Below, in pieces: positions 26,728 to 36,660 of a DNA stretch of 64,000 bases. Position 1 is the first letter of the stretch. Each line of letters starts with the position of its first letter. Source of the stretch: Epiperipatus broadwayi (lineage: Eukaryota > Onychophora > Udeonychophora > Euonychophora > Peripatidae); the NCBI GenBank assembly GCA_028023455.1, contig JAQFVV010000027.1:10663845-10727844 (forward strand), given 5' to 3'. Made by a program: the position numbers and the translations under genes. Under the pieces are notes generated by a model. The model was given only the letters and a program-made list of their open reading frames with translations, did no database searches and was not told the origin of the DNA.

Positions 26728-27711
26728 TAATATATTTTTGTTTGCCAGTTTTCCCCTAAAACAATTTACTCTAAATCGCAATAATTAAGAATCTATCGTA
26801 AATCTTGAGTGAACCCTTTATATATACATAAAGATGAATCAAAATTTACAAAAAAAATTAAATAATCTGTTATGTTTGTATATTTGTTTTTATTTAGAAA
26901 AATACTGAATTGCTACAAGTTACATTTTTTTAAAAATTGACTTAAAAGGTGACAGGCGACAGCTCACTGGTTTACTGACATTTTGTTAAGTAAAGAGAGG
27001 GAGTATCGGTAAACTTTTTTTAAAAGATAAAAAATTAAAATTATCATCATTATTTTAAGGAGTATATTTAAGAAAACAAATAATTTCAGCGCTCCGAGGC
27101 TTATTATATATTGGCTGAGATGGAATGCGTCTTTCCCACCAAAAAATCTGCTCTGTTTTCTGATTTAGTATGAGTTGTAATACTTATCATTTCATCATAA
27201 AATGGAAAAAGAAGCAAATAATAAAAAAAAAAATAGCAGCTACATATCAAAACAATGTCAATGCAAAGATATTATACATGTTAACAATCGTTGTTACCGG
27301 AAGCTTCCGAATGGATTCTTGGGGATCATGTGAATATTTTTGCAGGATGACTTATCATCTGTTTGAGTTATTAAATTTTTTAAATGTCTTTTATTATTAT
27401 AAATAGTTGAATTTTTAATAAAATTTATAAAGACTTTGCTTAAAATAAAATAAAAATATTTATACAGCAATTATCCTATAACCGTAACAATTTTAATCCA
27501 TTTTATGGATATCAAAATTCATGAATAACAGTGGGTTGTATTTATAATTTGCAACATCAACATACTCACTTTTATACAAAAATGTGTACACATGTAAATA
27601 TGGGTTGAATCGTATATATAGAAATCGCAAATACTATATTGTATATTATAAATTTATTTTAAACGCACATTATTATATTAAGTAATATTTACTAAGGCTG
27701 CAACCTCAGGA

Positions 27712-27831
27712 ATATGCGTCTGAAAAAATGCGAAGGTAGAGACCTCTACAGGTCTTAACCACAAGCTTACACGTAAGCTTGTGGTTAAGACCTGTAGAGG
27801 TCCCTATCTTCACATTTTTTCAGACGCATAT
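27712..27831. mobile_element. Near-perfect 120-bp hairpin (MITE-like)
   Basis: ATATGCGTCTGAAAAAATGC at the left end is complementary to the right end, TTTTTTCAGACGCATAT. CCTCTACAGGTCTTAACCAC and AAGCTTAC continue the arm to a two-base centre near 27771. Only three mismatches in about 59 pairs, so it is very young or under constraint. It has no coding capacity. Other copies were not seen in the window. Confidence 0.9.
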
Positions 27832-27883
27832 ATTGTATATTGTGATTCCTTTTAATTTACTTAAATAGTTAAAACCTGGCTGG

Positions 27884-27976
27884 TCAAGCGTTGGTGGTCT
27901 AGCGGTTAGCATAGCTGCCTTACAAGCAGCAGGCCTGGGTTTGCTTTCCGGTCAACGCTTTAACATTAAAAAAAAA
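27884..27976 (+). mobile_element. tRNA-Val-like SINE (family C), copy 5, most tRNA-like
   Basis: TCAAGCGTTGGTGGTCTAGC then GGTTAGCATAGCTGC, loop CTTACAA (anticodon UAC), GCAGC, CCTGGGTTTGCTTTCC and GGTCAACGC. The acceptor-like ends GTTGG and TCAAC pair. An A tail follows (27968-27976). Because of the A tail, the mutated T loop and the sister SINEs nearby, I call it a SINE, not a functional tRNA gene. Confidence 0.85.
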
Positions 27977-28785
27977 CGGGCTGAAATGACTCCCCAATAA
28001 AAGAAAAGTATAGTCAGTCATTGCATAGTACCCGGTAAATTTTCTTTATATATTTTCCATTGTATTCATCTTTATAAATAGTTTTGATATTTATATATAA
28101 TTAAAAAATTAAAAATTAATTTTAAAATTAGTCAATTTTTTTGTTGTTGGTGGGATGGTTATTATTTTATTACTTAATTAAATATCTCAATGTCTTTGAC
28201 TTGCTTTATCTAAAATTAAATCATTATTTTAATTACTTTTTTTTTGTAAGTAAATTAAATTTAAAATAAAACCTTTAAACTTTAAACATGCTTTAAATTA
28301 AAAATAAATAAATAATTACGATGCTGCTTTTGTTTTCTTGTCTTTAAAAATAAATATATATATATATAAGTTATCGAAAATATTCTTTGATTTATCAACC
28401 ATATATTAGAAAAGGTTAAATACGTTTGAAAAACTTTCACAATAGAAAGAAAAATATTTTCTGTATTAAAATAACTAATTTAACTTGTAATCGAATAGTT
28501 AGTGGTAAATGAGTATCTAATAATTTTTAGAATTATCATTAAAATTTTCAACTCTAATATTGATTATATTTTGGTATTATATTAATTGTTTTTTAAGCAT
28601 TTATTTTTAACATCATTAACATTTTTTATTTACAAATTATTTATTTTATTTTTTAATACTCTGTGTTTTTTAATATGCTTTTTTTCTGATCAGCTCTCTT
28701 TTTTTTTAATTATTCTCATCATTTTACCGTTTCTCCGATCAATAGCGGAAAATTTTAATTGTCCATGTCTCATGAGCTCTTCTAG
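27977..28785. other. Unassigned AT-rich intronic DNA
   Basis: Contains short (TA)n at 28354-28368 and a T-rich stretch at 28590-28730. No exon or repeat recognised before the hammerhead at 28786. Confidence 0.4.
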
Positions 28786-28848
28786 CAAATGACCTGGGCC
28801 AACTGACGAGTGCTAGTTCGGCACGAAATGCATCTTGGGGGTCATTTG
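28786..28848 (+). ncRNA. Type I hammerhead self-cleaving ribozyme, intact-looking
   Basis: All invariant positions can be read directly. Outer stem I is CAAATGACC (28786-28794) with GGTCATTTG (28840-28848), nine pairs. An internal loop TGGG opposes G. Inner stem I is CCAA (28799-28802) with TTGG (28835-28838). The core is CTGACGA (28803-28809). Stem II is GTGCT-AGTTC-GGCAC (28810-28824, with one G-U pair). Then GAAA (28825-28828), a minimal palindromic stem III ATGCAT (28828-28833), and cleavage base C at 28834, giving an AUC site with the cut between 28834 and 28835. Hammerheads of type I with such short stem III are known from Penelope-like and other animal retroelements and often act as dimers. 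No flanking tRNA-like or fold-back sequence was seen, so this copy is solitary. It lies on the sense strand of the esterase intron. Confidence 0.88.
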
Positions 28849-29899
28849 TCTTTTATTGTAACTTTATTTATATGAATTAAAAAGATATCTATAAAGATAT
28901 TACATACGCAACAGAGAAAGGTGAATAACTCCGTGTGTGTAAATTCAAAAAATCAGATAATTAATCTTTAACTGAGGTTTAAAGTTTATATCTGTGCTAG
29001 AGATAATCTCTAGTTTCGAAAATAATTAGTAATAATCATTAGTGTATTTATCTGAAATGGATGGCGTCAAAGTTGTGAGTGGAAGAAGTTTGACAATGGT
29101 AAATGAAAATGTAACAATATTCAACTCCGCTTCATTTCAATGTACTTACTTGATAGTCCAGTGGTGACGAAAGCTATGGGCATAAATAAATGTGTATATA
29201 AAAGAGACCGAATTAAACATTATTTACAATTTTTTAAAAAGAAAATGAATTAATTTTTTAAAAGAATATTGGATAATATTCTGATCAGGAGAAAGTCGCT
29301 AGTCAAAATGTTGCTTTAACTTGACGATTTAAAGTATACTGTGATGTCATGAAAAAAATGCTGGTATGATTAATCGTCATCTAGTGAAAATAAGATGTAC
29401 TTATGATTTACTGTTCAGCTTTAATTTCTGTTTAATGAATTTTTTGAATGATATTTTTATCCAATGAAATGATTAAAATTTAGGACTCCCTCTGCTATCA
29501 ATGACAATGCAGTCGTTCACAACTTTCAAAAATGGTCGTACACTAGAATAATTAACTACAAGAAGTTTGTGCTTGTAGCATGTTATCCTGAGAAAAATCC
29601 AAAATCCTACAAAAATGACAACTTACAAACTGCCCCAGATATTAACATTTTAACATAATCATAACTATGCAATCATTTGCATTTTGCACAACATAAAAAA
29701 ATGGTAGTTATGGGTTCAAGCTGCCACACATTATTATCTTTTGTAACAACTTTTTTTAAAAAAAAATACTAATTATAATCATAAATATTATTGAAAGCAC
29801 TTACTAAATTTTAATAAAGCAAATTAATATATATTAAATAAAATTATGATGCTTTACTAAAGAATAAAATTTCTAGCTTTCACTGTATTGTGTATATAT
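28849..29899. other. Unassigned intronic DNA downstream of the hammerhead
   Basis: Less repetitive than average, but with no open frame, RNA gene or repeat that I recognise. Confidence 0.4.
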
Positions 29900-30001
29900 A
29901 TTTTTTTCAAGTGTCAAAGCGTCCACTGGGAAGCGAACCCACAAACCCGGGACAACTGCTTGTAAGGCTGCTGTGCTGACCACTCGGCCACCATACTTGA
30001 C
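29900..30001 (-). mobile_element. tRNA-Val-like SINE (family C), copy 6
   Basis: Most diverged copy on the minus strand: CAAGTATGGTGGCCGAGTGG start, an anticodon loop CTTACAA, a GGGTTCGCTTCCC B box and a 3' end GACACTTG with an A tail. ACTGTATTGT-type sequence on both sides (29882 onward and about 30006 onward) is a probable target duplication. Confidence 0.85.
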
Positions 30002-30409
30002 ACTGTACTGTATTGTATATTTTTGCAGTATTTAATATTTTTTGTTCAATTTTTTTTTCTTTTGTTAAATAAGTATGATATAAAAATAAAAAAATCAAAC
30101 CAGTTAAAACTGATAGTTTGCATTCTAATTGAAGCATTCAATTTTTTTAAAAAATGCCATAATCAATTATCATATTTCCTCACATATAATACTGTGCACA
30201 CTTTCTAATAGCTTGCACCCAATTTTTTTCAGTAAAATGTTCACATTTTTGTAAAATTATTATAAAAATCTATAATATTTATAATGATAAAAACAACTAA
30301 AAACAATGTGGTACTTAATATGTGTAGAATATGTCATGGCATCTCTAACCCATAATTACCAAAAAAAACTTCAGTCCGTCCCAGTGATTGTAAGAAACAA
30401 TCTTTTGCT

Positions 30410-30660
30410 TTTCTTTAATAACCATAGTACCATTATCCTATTAGGCAGGATTGATATTAAACATTACATGATCACCATTTTCTCTGTTTACACAAACTGT
30501 TAAAACAGAGACAAAACTCTCCATACAGTGCCACCCAGTGCAAAATAAAAACCTTCTTGCATCTATTGGCTTGATGGAGAAATTTCCCTCTGTTTTAACA
30601 GCTTAAGAAATAGTGATCATATGATGTTTAGTGGTTTAACATTGCAAATAATAATTGAAT
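30410..30660 (+). mobile_element. Hairpin element family A, copy 1 (both outer ends present)
   Basis: The left end ATTAAACATTACATGATCACC is the inverse of the right end GTGATCATATGATGTTTAG. Inside are ACAAAACTCTCCATACAGTG and, towards the right, CCTCTGTTTTAACAGC. Sequence further left (CTATTAGGCAGGATTGATAT, about 30428-30447) also matches copy 60290-60330, showing that the full element extends beyond the common TTAAAC end. Confidence 0.75.
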
Positions 30661-31108
30661 TGGCAAAGAAATGAATAGATTAAATTCCAAACTTGATGTT
30701 CTCATAAACAATTGGATATTTAATAAAAACTGAATTCCAAAGTAAAAACTGTGTGAGACAAGATGGTTTTATGAATTATTAAGGAGAAAGATATGTATTA
30801 GCGTAGTTGTAGATAATTTTTTCCTTACAGTGGGCTGATGTCAGAGGTGGCAATTATGTTTATAAATATTACATGGTGTCAATTATGGTTATAAATATTA
30901 TAAAGTATTGTTCACTTATAATTATTATCAGTTTTTATTTCTTAACAATAAAAAATGTTCCTTAACATTAAATTCTCTTTTTAAATTTTTTGTCGCTAAT
31001 TCTTTTTGTTTTTTGACTGAGTAATAAAATGGTATATATGTGTGAGTGAAGATTTGTATATATTTATATATCATTTTAAATAAGTATACGTATGTGCTTT
31101 TATTATAG

Positions 31109-31253
31109 ATTTATGGCAATGAAACATTTCCTGTATTGTTATTTGTCCATGGTGGTTCTTATGCTACTGGAGCAGGTCTTATGGTATCTGGTGAAAAATT
31201 GGCATCAAAGGGGTCAGTTGTTGTTACTGTGAACTACCGCCTTGGAATATTGG
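31109..31253 (+). CDS. Exon of the carboxylesterase/neuroligin-superfamily gene (oxyanion-hole region)
   Basis: 48 codons plus one base, after the acceptor TTTTATTATAG and before the donor GTAAGA at 31254. It encodes [35 protein letters not shown], then [13 protein letters not shown] with the first G of the next Gly codon. VHGG is the oxyanion-hole motif and VTVNYRLG(I/V)LG the following beta-strand and turn conserved in type-B esterases and neuroligins. It enters in phase 0 and leaves in phase 1. The HGGSY and LASKG blocks resemble neuroligin-type proteins as well as esterases. The nucleophile-elbow exon lies beyond the window, so catalytic status is unknown. Confidence 0.93.
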
Positions 31254-31259
31254 GTAAGA

Positions 31260-32236
31260 ATAATAATGACACTAATATTAATGAACATTATTAATATATA
31301 CACGTACAAATACAAAGTGGAAAAGTATTCATATTCAAAATCATCTACTAATTAATTAGTGGATACTCTAAAGTAAATTTAATGAAGGGCTTTTACAAAT
31401 ATTCAAAGAACTATTCAGGAATAATGTATTAAACCAACGACAAAATTCACTACTATGAACGAATTTGTTACTGCGTGCACTGACAAACTTAAAATTACTG
31501 CAAAAAATATTTTTCAATATTTATAAATATTAATTAGCCATAAAATGTTTCACCCATTTTTAATATGTGTGTTTGACTGTAATCTTGTTTAATTATACTT
31601 TAGAGAAAACATCACTAATGTATTTTGAAAAAATGAAGGTCTAAATGATTGCGACTGCATCTGCTTTTATTATTAATTCTCAGAAGAAGATTTTATTTAA
31701 TGAAAACAAATCATCTTAAAGTGTAGGAAAGGATACAAATAAAATGGAGACGGAATACACCTTTTTGTGATGTAGCTGTTAATGAATTAAACAGCAGATT
31801 CTTAGAGTTACATCCAAATTAACTCCAATTAATATGACTGATCTGGTATTTGTCCTTAAATTTATTTAAATGCAGATGAGTATCTGTATCTAAGAAAGAT
31901 ATTGTAAGGGTATGTGGCTCCGGCTATAAAGCATTCTCTTGCATACTTCTGAAATGATGAAATAATAGTACATAATTTACTTCACATTAACTTTAAATGG
32001 ATTAAATAGTGCAAAACAAAGCAAAACTCTCCTATAGTAGTGCTTAATGCGTTTATGGTCTTCTTGGGAAGTCTTGGTCCATGGCTAAGCCATAAAGTTT
32101 GGGATCTATTTGATGAACTTTTATGCAGCACACCTTTTAACTTTAATTAACTACAAAACTATGAGACTTTTCTTATGCAACTATAAATTCAAGTTTGGAG
32201 CTGGATGCTATGTTAAGAAAAGTCTATAATAAATGG
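31260..32236. other. Unassigned intronic DNA
   Basis: No repeat or gene recognised between the exon donor and the first target duplication of hairpin copy 2. Confidence 0.4.
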
Positions 32237-32250
32237 GATTTGAATTAAGC

Positions 32251-32481
32251 AATTCAAAATACAGCAAAACTCTCCATATAGTAGTGCCATCTTGTGCTAA
32301 CAAGAGCAATCAATGGATGCCAGAAGGCTTGTGCATAAAATCCCTATCTAGTGCCTACTCATCCATTGATTGCTCTTGTTAGCACAAGATGGCACTACTA
32401 TATGGAGAGTTTTGCTGTATTTTGAATTGTTTAATAACAATTATTGTGCTAGTATGAGATAGTGATCATGTGATGTTTAGT
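32251..32481 (+). mobile_element. Hairpin element family A, copy 2, with 14-bp target duplication
   Basis: Bracketed by GATTTGAATTAAGC at 32237-32250 and 32482-32495. Left arm AATTCAAAATACAGCAAAAC then TCTCCATATAGTAGTGCCAT and CTTGTGCTAACAAGAGCAAT. The right arm is its near-perfect inverse (32357-32428), then a single-sided tail ends GTGATCATGTGATGTTTAGT. The structure is therefore a long hairpin plus an unpaired 3' tail. Confidence 0.9.
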
Positions 32482-32571
32482 GATTTGAATTAAGCTTAGC
32501 ATTTTGAGGCCTATTTATGGTTTCATATTCATAGCACTGAGAATTAAATGGGAGGGTGTCTGTTCATATAT

Positions 32572-33008
32572 GTGATAGATTTATTCAAATGTATTTAAAT
32601 TATATGGCCCATTTTTTTAATAGGAGGAAGTAGGATTCCTTGGGATTGTTGACTATATGCCATGTTTCCTTGATATTGCATTTGACATCTTTTGCTCAAT
32701 GCACATGATGGTGATTGTGGGCTCAAATGTATGGCCCATTACCGTGCCAGCCTCACCACAAGGCTATCATAACATAAATATCTTTATAAAAGAGTGACAA
32801 CTAACTTGGATCATAAGTCTATTTTCCTCGAGCACCAAACATAATGGGCCATATATACAAGCCCACAGTCACCAACACTGCATGTATTGGGTGAAACGAT
32901 GTCAAACACATGATCAAAGAAGCATAGCATACAGTCAATAATCCCAATGCTTCCCCATATTGAAGAAATGGGGCATATAATTTGAATACATTTGTATAAA
33001 TCTATCAT
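32572..33008. mobile_element. Fold-back element, about 440 bp
   Basis: Left arm 32572-32741 (TGATAGATTTATTCAAATGT ... GTGGGCTCAAATGTATGGCC) and right arm 32841-33008 (ATAATGGGCCATATATACAA ... TTTGTATAAATCTATCA) are inverted copies with moderate divergence and a 100-base spacer. The 75-codon minus-strand frame inside has no recognisable product. Confidence 0.85.
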
Positions 33009-33617
33009 AAAAATATTGTAACCCACAGCGATGGGCACAATTGAAGATAATCAGTGAGACAACAACAAAAAAGTGCAAAAACAATAATCAAATAATAATA
33101 AAAATAATAATAATCACTAATCTCAAACTGCTTTAATAAATAAATACTTATTAATTAATAATTTCCTAGCTCAGAATAATAATAGCAATAATAACAAATT
33201 GACTTATAAGACTGTGTTCCCATGCCAAGGTGCACAGACTGCTTTAAAGTCAAATAAATATCAAAAGACACATACTTGGCTGTATAGAAATACAATTTAA
33301 TTCCAACCCTTTAAGAATTATAATTATATCTCTAAGACTAACTATAATAATCCTATTTAAATAAAGCTAAAATAATATTCTAACTAAATATTTAAGAATA
33401 ATATTAAAATTTATTATAGGGATAAATTTATATTCTAACTTTAATTTGAAGTAAATCTTGATCTAATCTTTATTGTATTTTAATCTTTATCTCAGGGATA
33501 TAATATTACAGAAGGAATGAAGCATAGGATATTGGATAACAAATGGCAATTTTATGGAAATCCAAAAATCCAGACAAAATTTAGGAAAATGTAAAATAAT
33601 AATATTATTAAACAAAC
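33009..33617. other. Unassigned intronic DNA
   Basis: AT-rich, with AATAAT-type runs near 33080-33110. Nothing recognised. Confidence 0.4.
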
Positions 33618-33630
33618 TATAACAACTTTG

Positions 33631-33855
33631 TTAAACCACTAAACATCACATGATCACCATTTCTTATGCTAGCACATAACTGTTATTAAAACAGGCAAAA
33701 CTCTCCATACAGTAGTGCCACTCAATGCAACTAGTCTGGGGATATTGGATGAGTAGGCACTAGATGGGGATTTTATGCACAAGCCTTCTGGCATCCATTG
33801 ATTACTTTGGTTGGCACTAAGTGGCACTACTGTATGGAGAGTTTGTGCCTGTTTT
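33631..33855 (-). mobile_element. Hairpin element family A, copy 3, opposite orientation, 13-bp target duplication
   Basis: Target duplication TATAACAACTTTG (33618-33630) and TATAAAAACTTTG (33856-33868), one mismatch. Here the single-sided tail is on the left (TTAAACCACTAAACATCACA then TGATCACCATTTCTTATGC). It is followed by the arms GGCAAAACTCTCCATACAGT and ACTGTATGGAGAGTTTGTGCC. The loop retains CTAGTCTGGGGATATTGG, the 3' part of the hammerhead-like core seen in longer copies. Confidence 0.88.
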
Positions 33856-33868
33856 TATAAAAACTTTG

Positions 33869-34616
33869 CTCAGCAATATGATAAATAAACTGTAAAAATA
33901 GTTTTACTGTAGGTCTTATAAAGTTTTGAATTAATTTAAGTAAAATCTCTATTATAATTTAAAAAATCTAATAAAATATAATTTGGATTATTAAAATATT
34001 CAGAAATCATCGCTCATGATGATAATACTAACCTTTAATGCTATAAATATAGCATAATTAATCTTATAATGTAAATATTTACATAAAGTTTATTATTTTC
34101 TTTAATAAATAATTTCGCATATGGATATCCAAATATAGCACTGCTTACACACCTTAAAATAATAATAAGTTCTGTATTTAAATGCAAAATAAATCTAATA
34201 ATAATAGTAATGATTGTTATTAGTTTGAAACAAACCAAAAATTCTTAAGTTTACTATGAAATAAACATACGTGATCATTAAAGATGATAACTCTTGTGCA
34301 TGATTAAATAAATTTGGATTTATTCAATAGTTTTTCTGAATTTATGATAATTTATAAACCAATTATCATATATTTCTTGATAAAAATAATCATTTTCATA
34401 AATGTAATACACATATTAAATAGAATGATTTATTATAAGAGTGCAATAAAGTAAATACTGAATTCAATCAGCGTTTGTAATAAATGATAAATAGAAATAT
34501 GAAAACGTAAATAATGTCAAACTACACAATTTGAAATTTCACAAAAATCAATTTATTTACAAAATAATATTTAGAATTTACAAATCAATATTTAAGTTTT
34601 ATTTTATAACACACAA
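33869..34616. other. Unassigned intronic DNA
   Basis: AT-rich. Nothing recognised. Confidence 0.4.
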
Positions 34617-34885
34617 AATTTCACATGACCCACCACTCTCCACTCTATCTAATAACACTAATACACTCAAGCACATATATGCTGAAAAGATAAATAATCA
34701 CCAATATACGTATTTCATGAGCACTTATAGTATATATGTATGGGAGATGATAATCTGGACCAACTGATGATTGCTGGTTTAGCATGAAATACGTATATTG
34801 ATGATTATTTATCTTTTCAGCATATATGTGCTTGAGTGTATCAGTGTTATTAGATAGAGTGGAGAGTGGTGGGTCATGTGAAAGT
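34617..34885. mobile_element. Fold-back repeat with hammerhead (family B), copy 2
   Basis: The arms TTTCACATGACCCACCACTC, CACTCAAGCACATATATGCT and AATATACGTATTTCATGA (34619-34720) are mirrored by ATGAAATACGTATATTG, AGCATATATGTGCTTGAGTG and GAGTGGTGGGTCATGTGAAA (34784-34883). The right arm contains a complete hammerhead core; the left arm has lost its CTGATGA part. The outer sequences differ from other family B copies: no tRNA-like end. Confidence 0.85.
34750..34808 (+). ncRNA. Hammerhead ribozyme motif (type I), family B copy 2, partly degraded
   Basis: Outer stem I is ATAATC with GATTAT. CCAA precedes the core CTGATGA (34764-34770). Stem II is TTGCT-GGTTT-AGCAT with one T-T mismatch next to the core. 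GAAA is at 34786-34789, stem III is the self-complementary ATACGTAT (34789-34796), and the cleavage base is A at 34797. The 3' inner stem I reads TTGA, not TTGG, losing one pair. Core bases are all present. Confidence 0.75.
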
Positions 34886-36595
34886 CTGTGCTCATATACC
34901 CTATATTACTTATATAGACACATGGTATATATTAAGCCTGTGTTTCACTTATAACACACAAAATATAAATAATTTTCAATTAAAGTGACTATTTACAAAT
35001 TCCAGTAAAATAATTTTATATTTACAAATTTTCCTAATACAATGAACAAGATGTCACTTTGGTAATACATCCATCTATCCAAAATGAATTTACTTAATGT
35101 TTTATAATGGGCAAAGAGTTTAGACTTTGTAGCTAATTATTTCAAAGTATAAAATATAAAATGCGATAAAACGCACAAACACACAAAGCTGAAGACAAAG
35201 AAATATTAATACAGATAGACACAAACTAAATATCTGTATCTAAGTATGTGGCTAAGCGCTTTCGAGAGCCAGGATCCTCATATTCATGGCCATCTTGTGA
35301 ATAAATAAATTGATTAAGAGCGATGCAAATTTATACAAATGAGATAGTTACGTATTCCATTTCCAGGAGATCTTATAACAAGAGTCTTTTCTGTTTATCC
35401 TTTTATAATAAAACTATAATTATCTCTTAATAACACTATATTTCAAAGTGGGCAAATATTTGAATTACAGCTGGTATAATTTAAATTATCATATTATATC
35501 TTCCGTTTTTACTTTAAATAAAGCAAAACAAATAATATAAAATATTGTAATATCTTTGGTGATTTTGTAAATCACTATTTATCTCAACGAAAGGCGGATT
35601 TTAATTTTCCCATAATAATTTTATGGTTACTTTATTAAGTTAAGCAGAAAATAATTAAACAGATATGCTATTTTAATTGACTACTAATTAGTTAAACTTT
35701 TTAAAATATAAATTTTAGAATACTATTTCATATATGTAAAAACAAAACAAGCATTTTGAACTAAAGAATAGCCTAAGTCATATTTTACATTAACATACAG
35801 GTTTAAACTTGGCATATAGGAATTACTCCTATTATAATTCTTTTTCTAACAAATCCTATTTTTCTTAAAATAGCAATTATTAAGCATCTTTCAAAATTAA
35901 TTGTAATTTAATTATCTGTTTTCATTGCTCTCAGGATAATTTAGCAAAATCACGATTATGCACTTGGAAATATTTATTATTAAATTTTGCTTATGAGTGG
36001 TGCTAGCTAACATTCATAATAATAACAACCTTATTCTCATAGAGGTCATGAATCTTAGGTTTTGTATATAAATGTATACAAGCTTATGTGGATGGAATAA
36101 CTTTTCTCAAGATTTTCAAATATGTATCATTGCTATATTAGCTGTGATGTCTGCAACCAGGTTCTTTATAGAAGAACTTTTATAATCTAGATATAAGAAT
36201 TTTATGGGAATTATATCAAATGGCCCATCTGTATTCATGTCTAGATGATCTATGTTCTCCCTATGACTTACACTGTGTGCTACAGGAATAAAATATGACT
36301 GAATAACCATGTGAACCCAAACAAGTTACATTTGACAAGAAATCCTTAGGTTTAAACACCGTACACACATCTAAGCAGTAAACTGAAGATATGACATCTT
36401 AATACATTTTATCATAACAGCTGAAATGTTCTTCAGAACAAAAATGCAAAATTCCACCACAAACATTAATAAATGCCCAATAGTAGAACTATACCCTCTA
36501 ACATTACCAGAATGCACTGGCATAACTTAATTGATAATAGCATATACACAGAGCAAAGAAAAATTAACACATGTAAATAAGTAAATAAAATATGT
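34886..36595. other. Unassigned intronic DNA
   Basis: No gene or repeat recognised. Open frames of 60-80 codons have no family features. Confidence 0.4.
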
Positions 36596-36597
36596 CT

Positions 36598-36660
36598 GTC
36601 AGGAACCCCCCCCCCCAACCTCTGACCATGGTTTTGTGCTTAGGGGGGATCCTGACATAG
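36598..36660. repeat. Short GC-rich hairpin
   Basis: CTGTCAGGAACCCCCCC on the left pairs with GGGGGGATCCTGACATAG on the right, with a 25-base loop. It stands out in an AT-rich setting and may be a solo terminal-repeat remnant. Confidence 0.6.

Larger units (their letters stand above)
13395..31108 (+). other. Intron of the esterase-family gene, 17.7 kb
   Basis: It starts GTAAGT at 13395 and ends TTTTATTATAG at 31108. Joining the flanking exons keeps the family alignment continuous: ...LNIYTPQ then [18 protein letters not shown]. The intron is packed with repeats: Penelope-like RT remnants, a 3.8 kb fold-back, six tRNA-Val-like SINEs, hammerhead-bearing repeats and a hairpin element. No alternative exon was recognised inside it. 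Confidence 0.85.

Noticed and set aside
27712-27831. microRNA precursor
   Set aside because: The hairpin is too long and too perfectly paired to its ends, with a two-base loop. A MITE or palindrome fits better.
27884-27976. Functional tRNA-Val(UAC) gene
   Set aside because: The cloverleaf is imperfect in the T arm, an A tail follows directly, and five similar copies with target duplications lie nearby, so it is a SINE.
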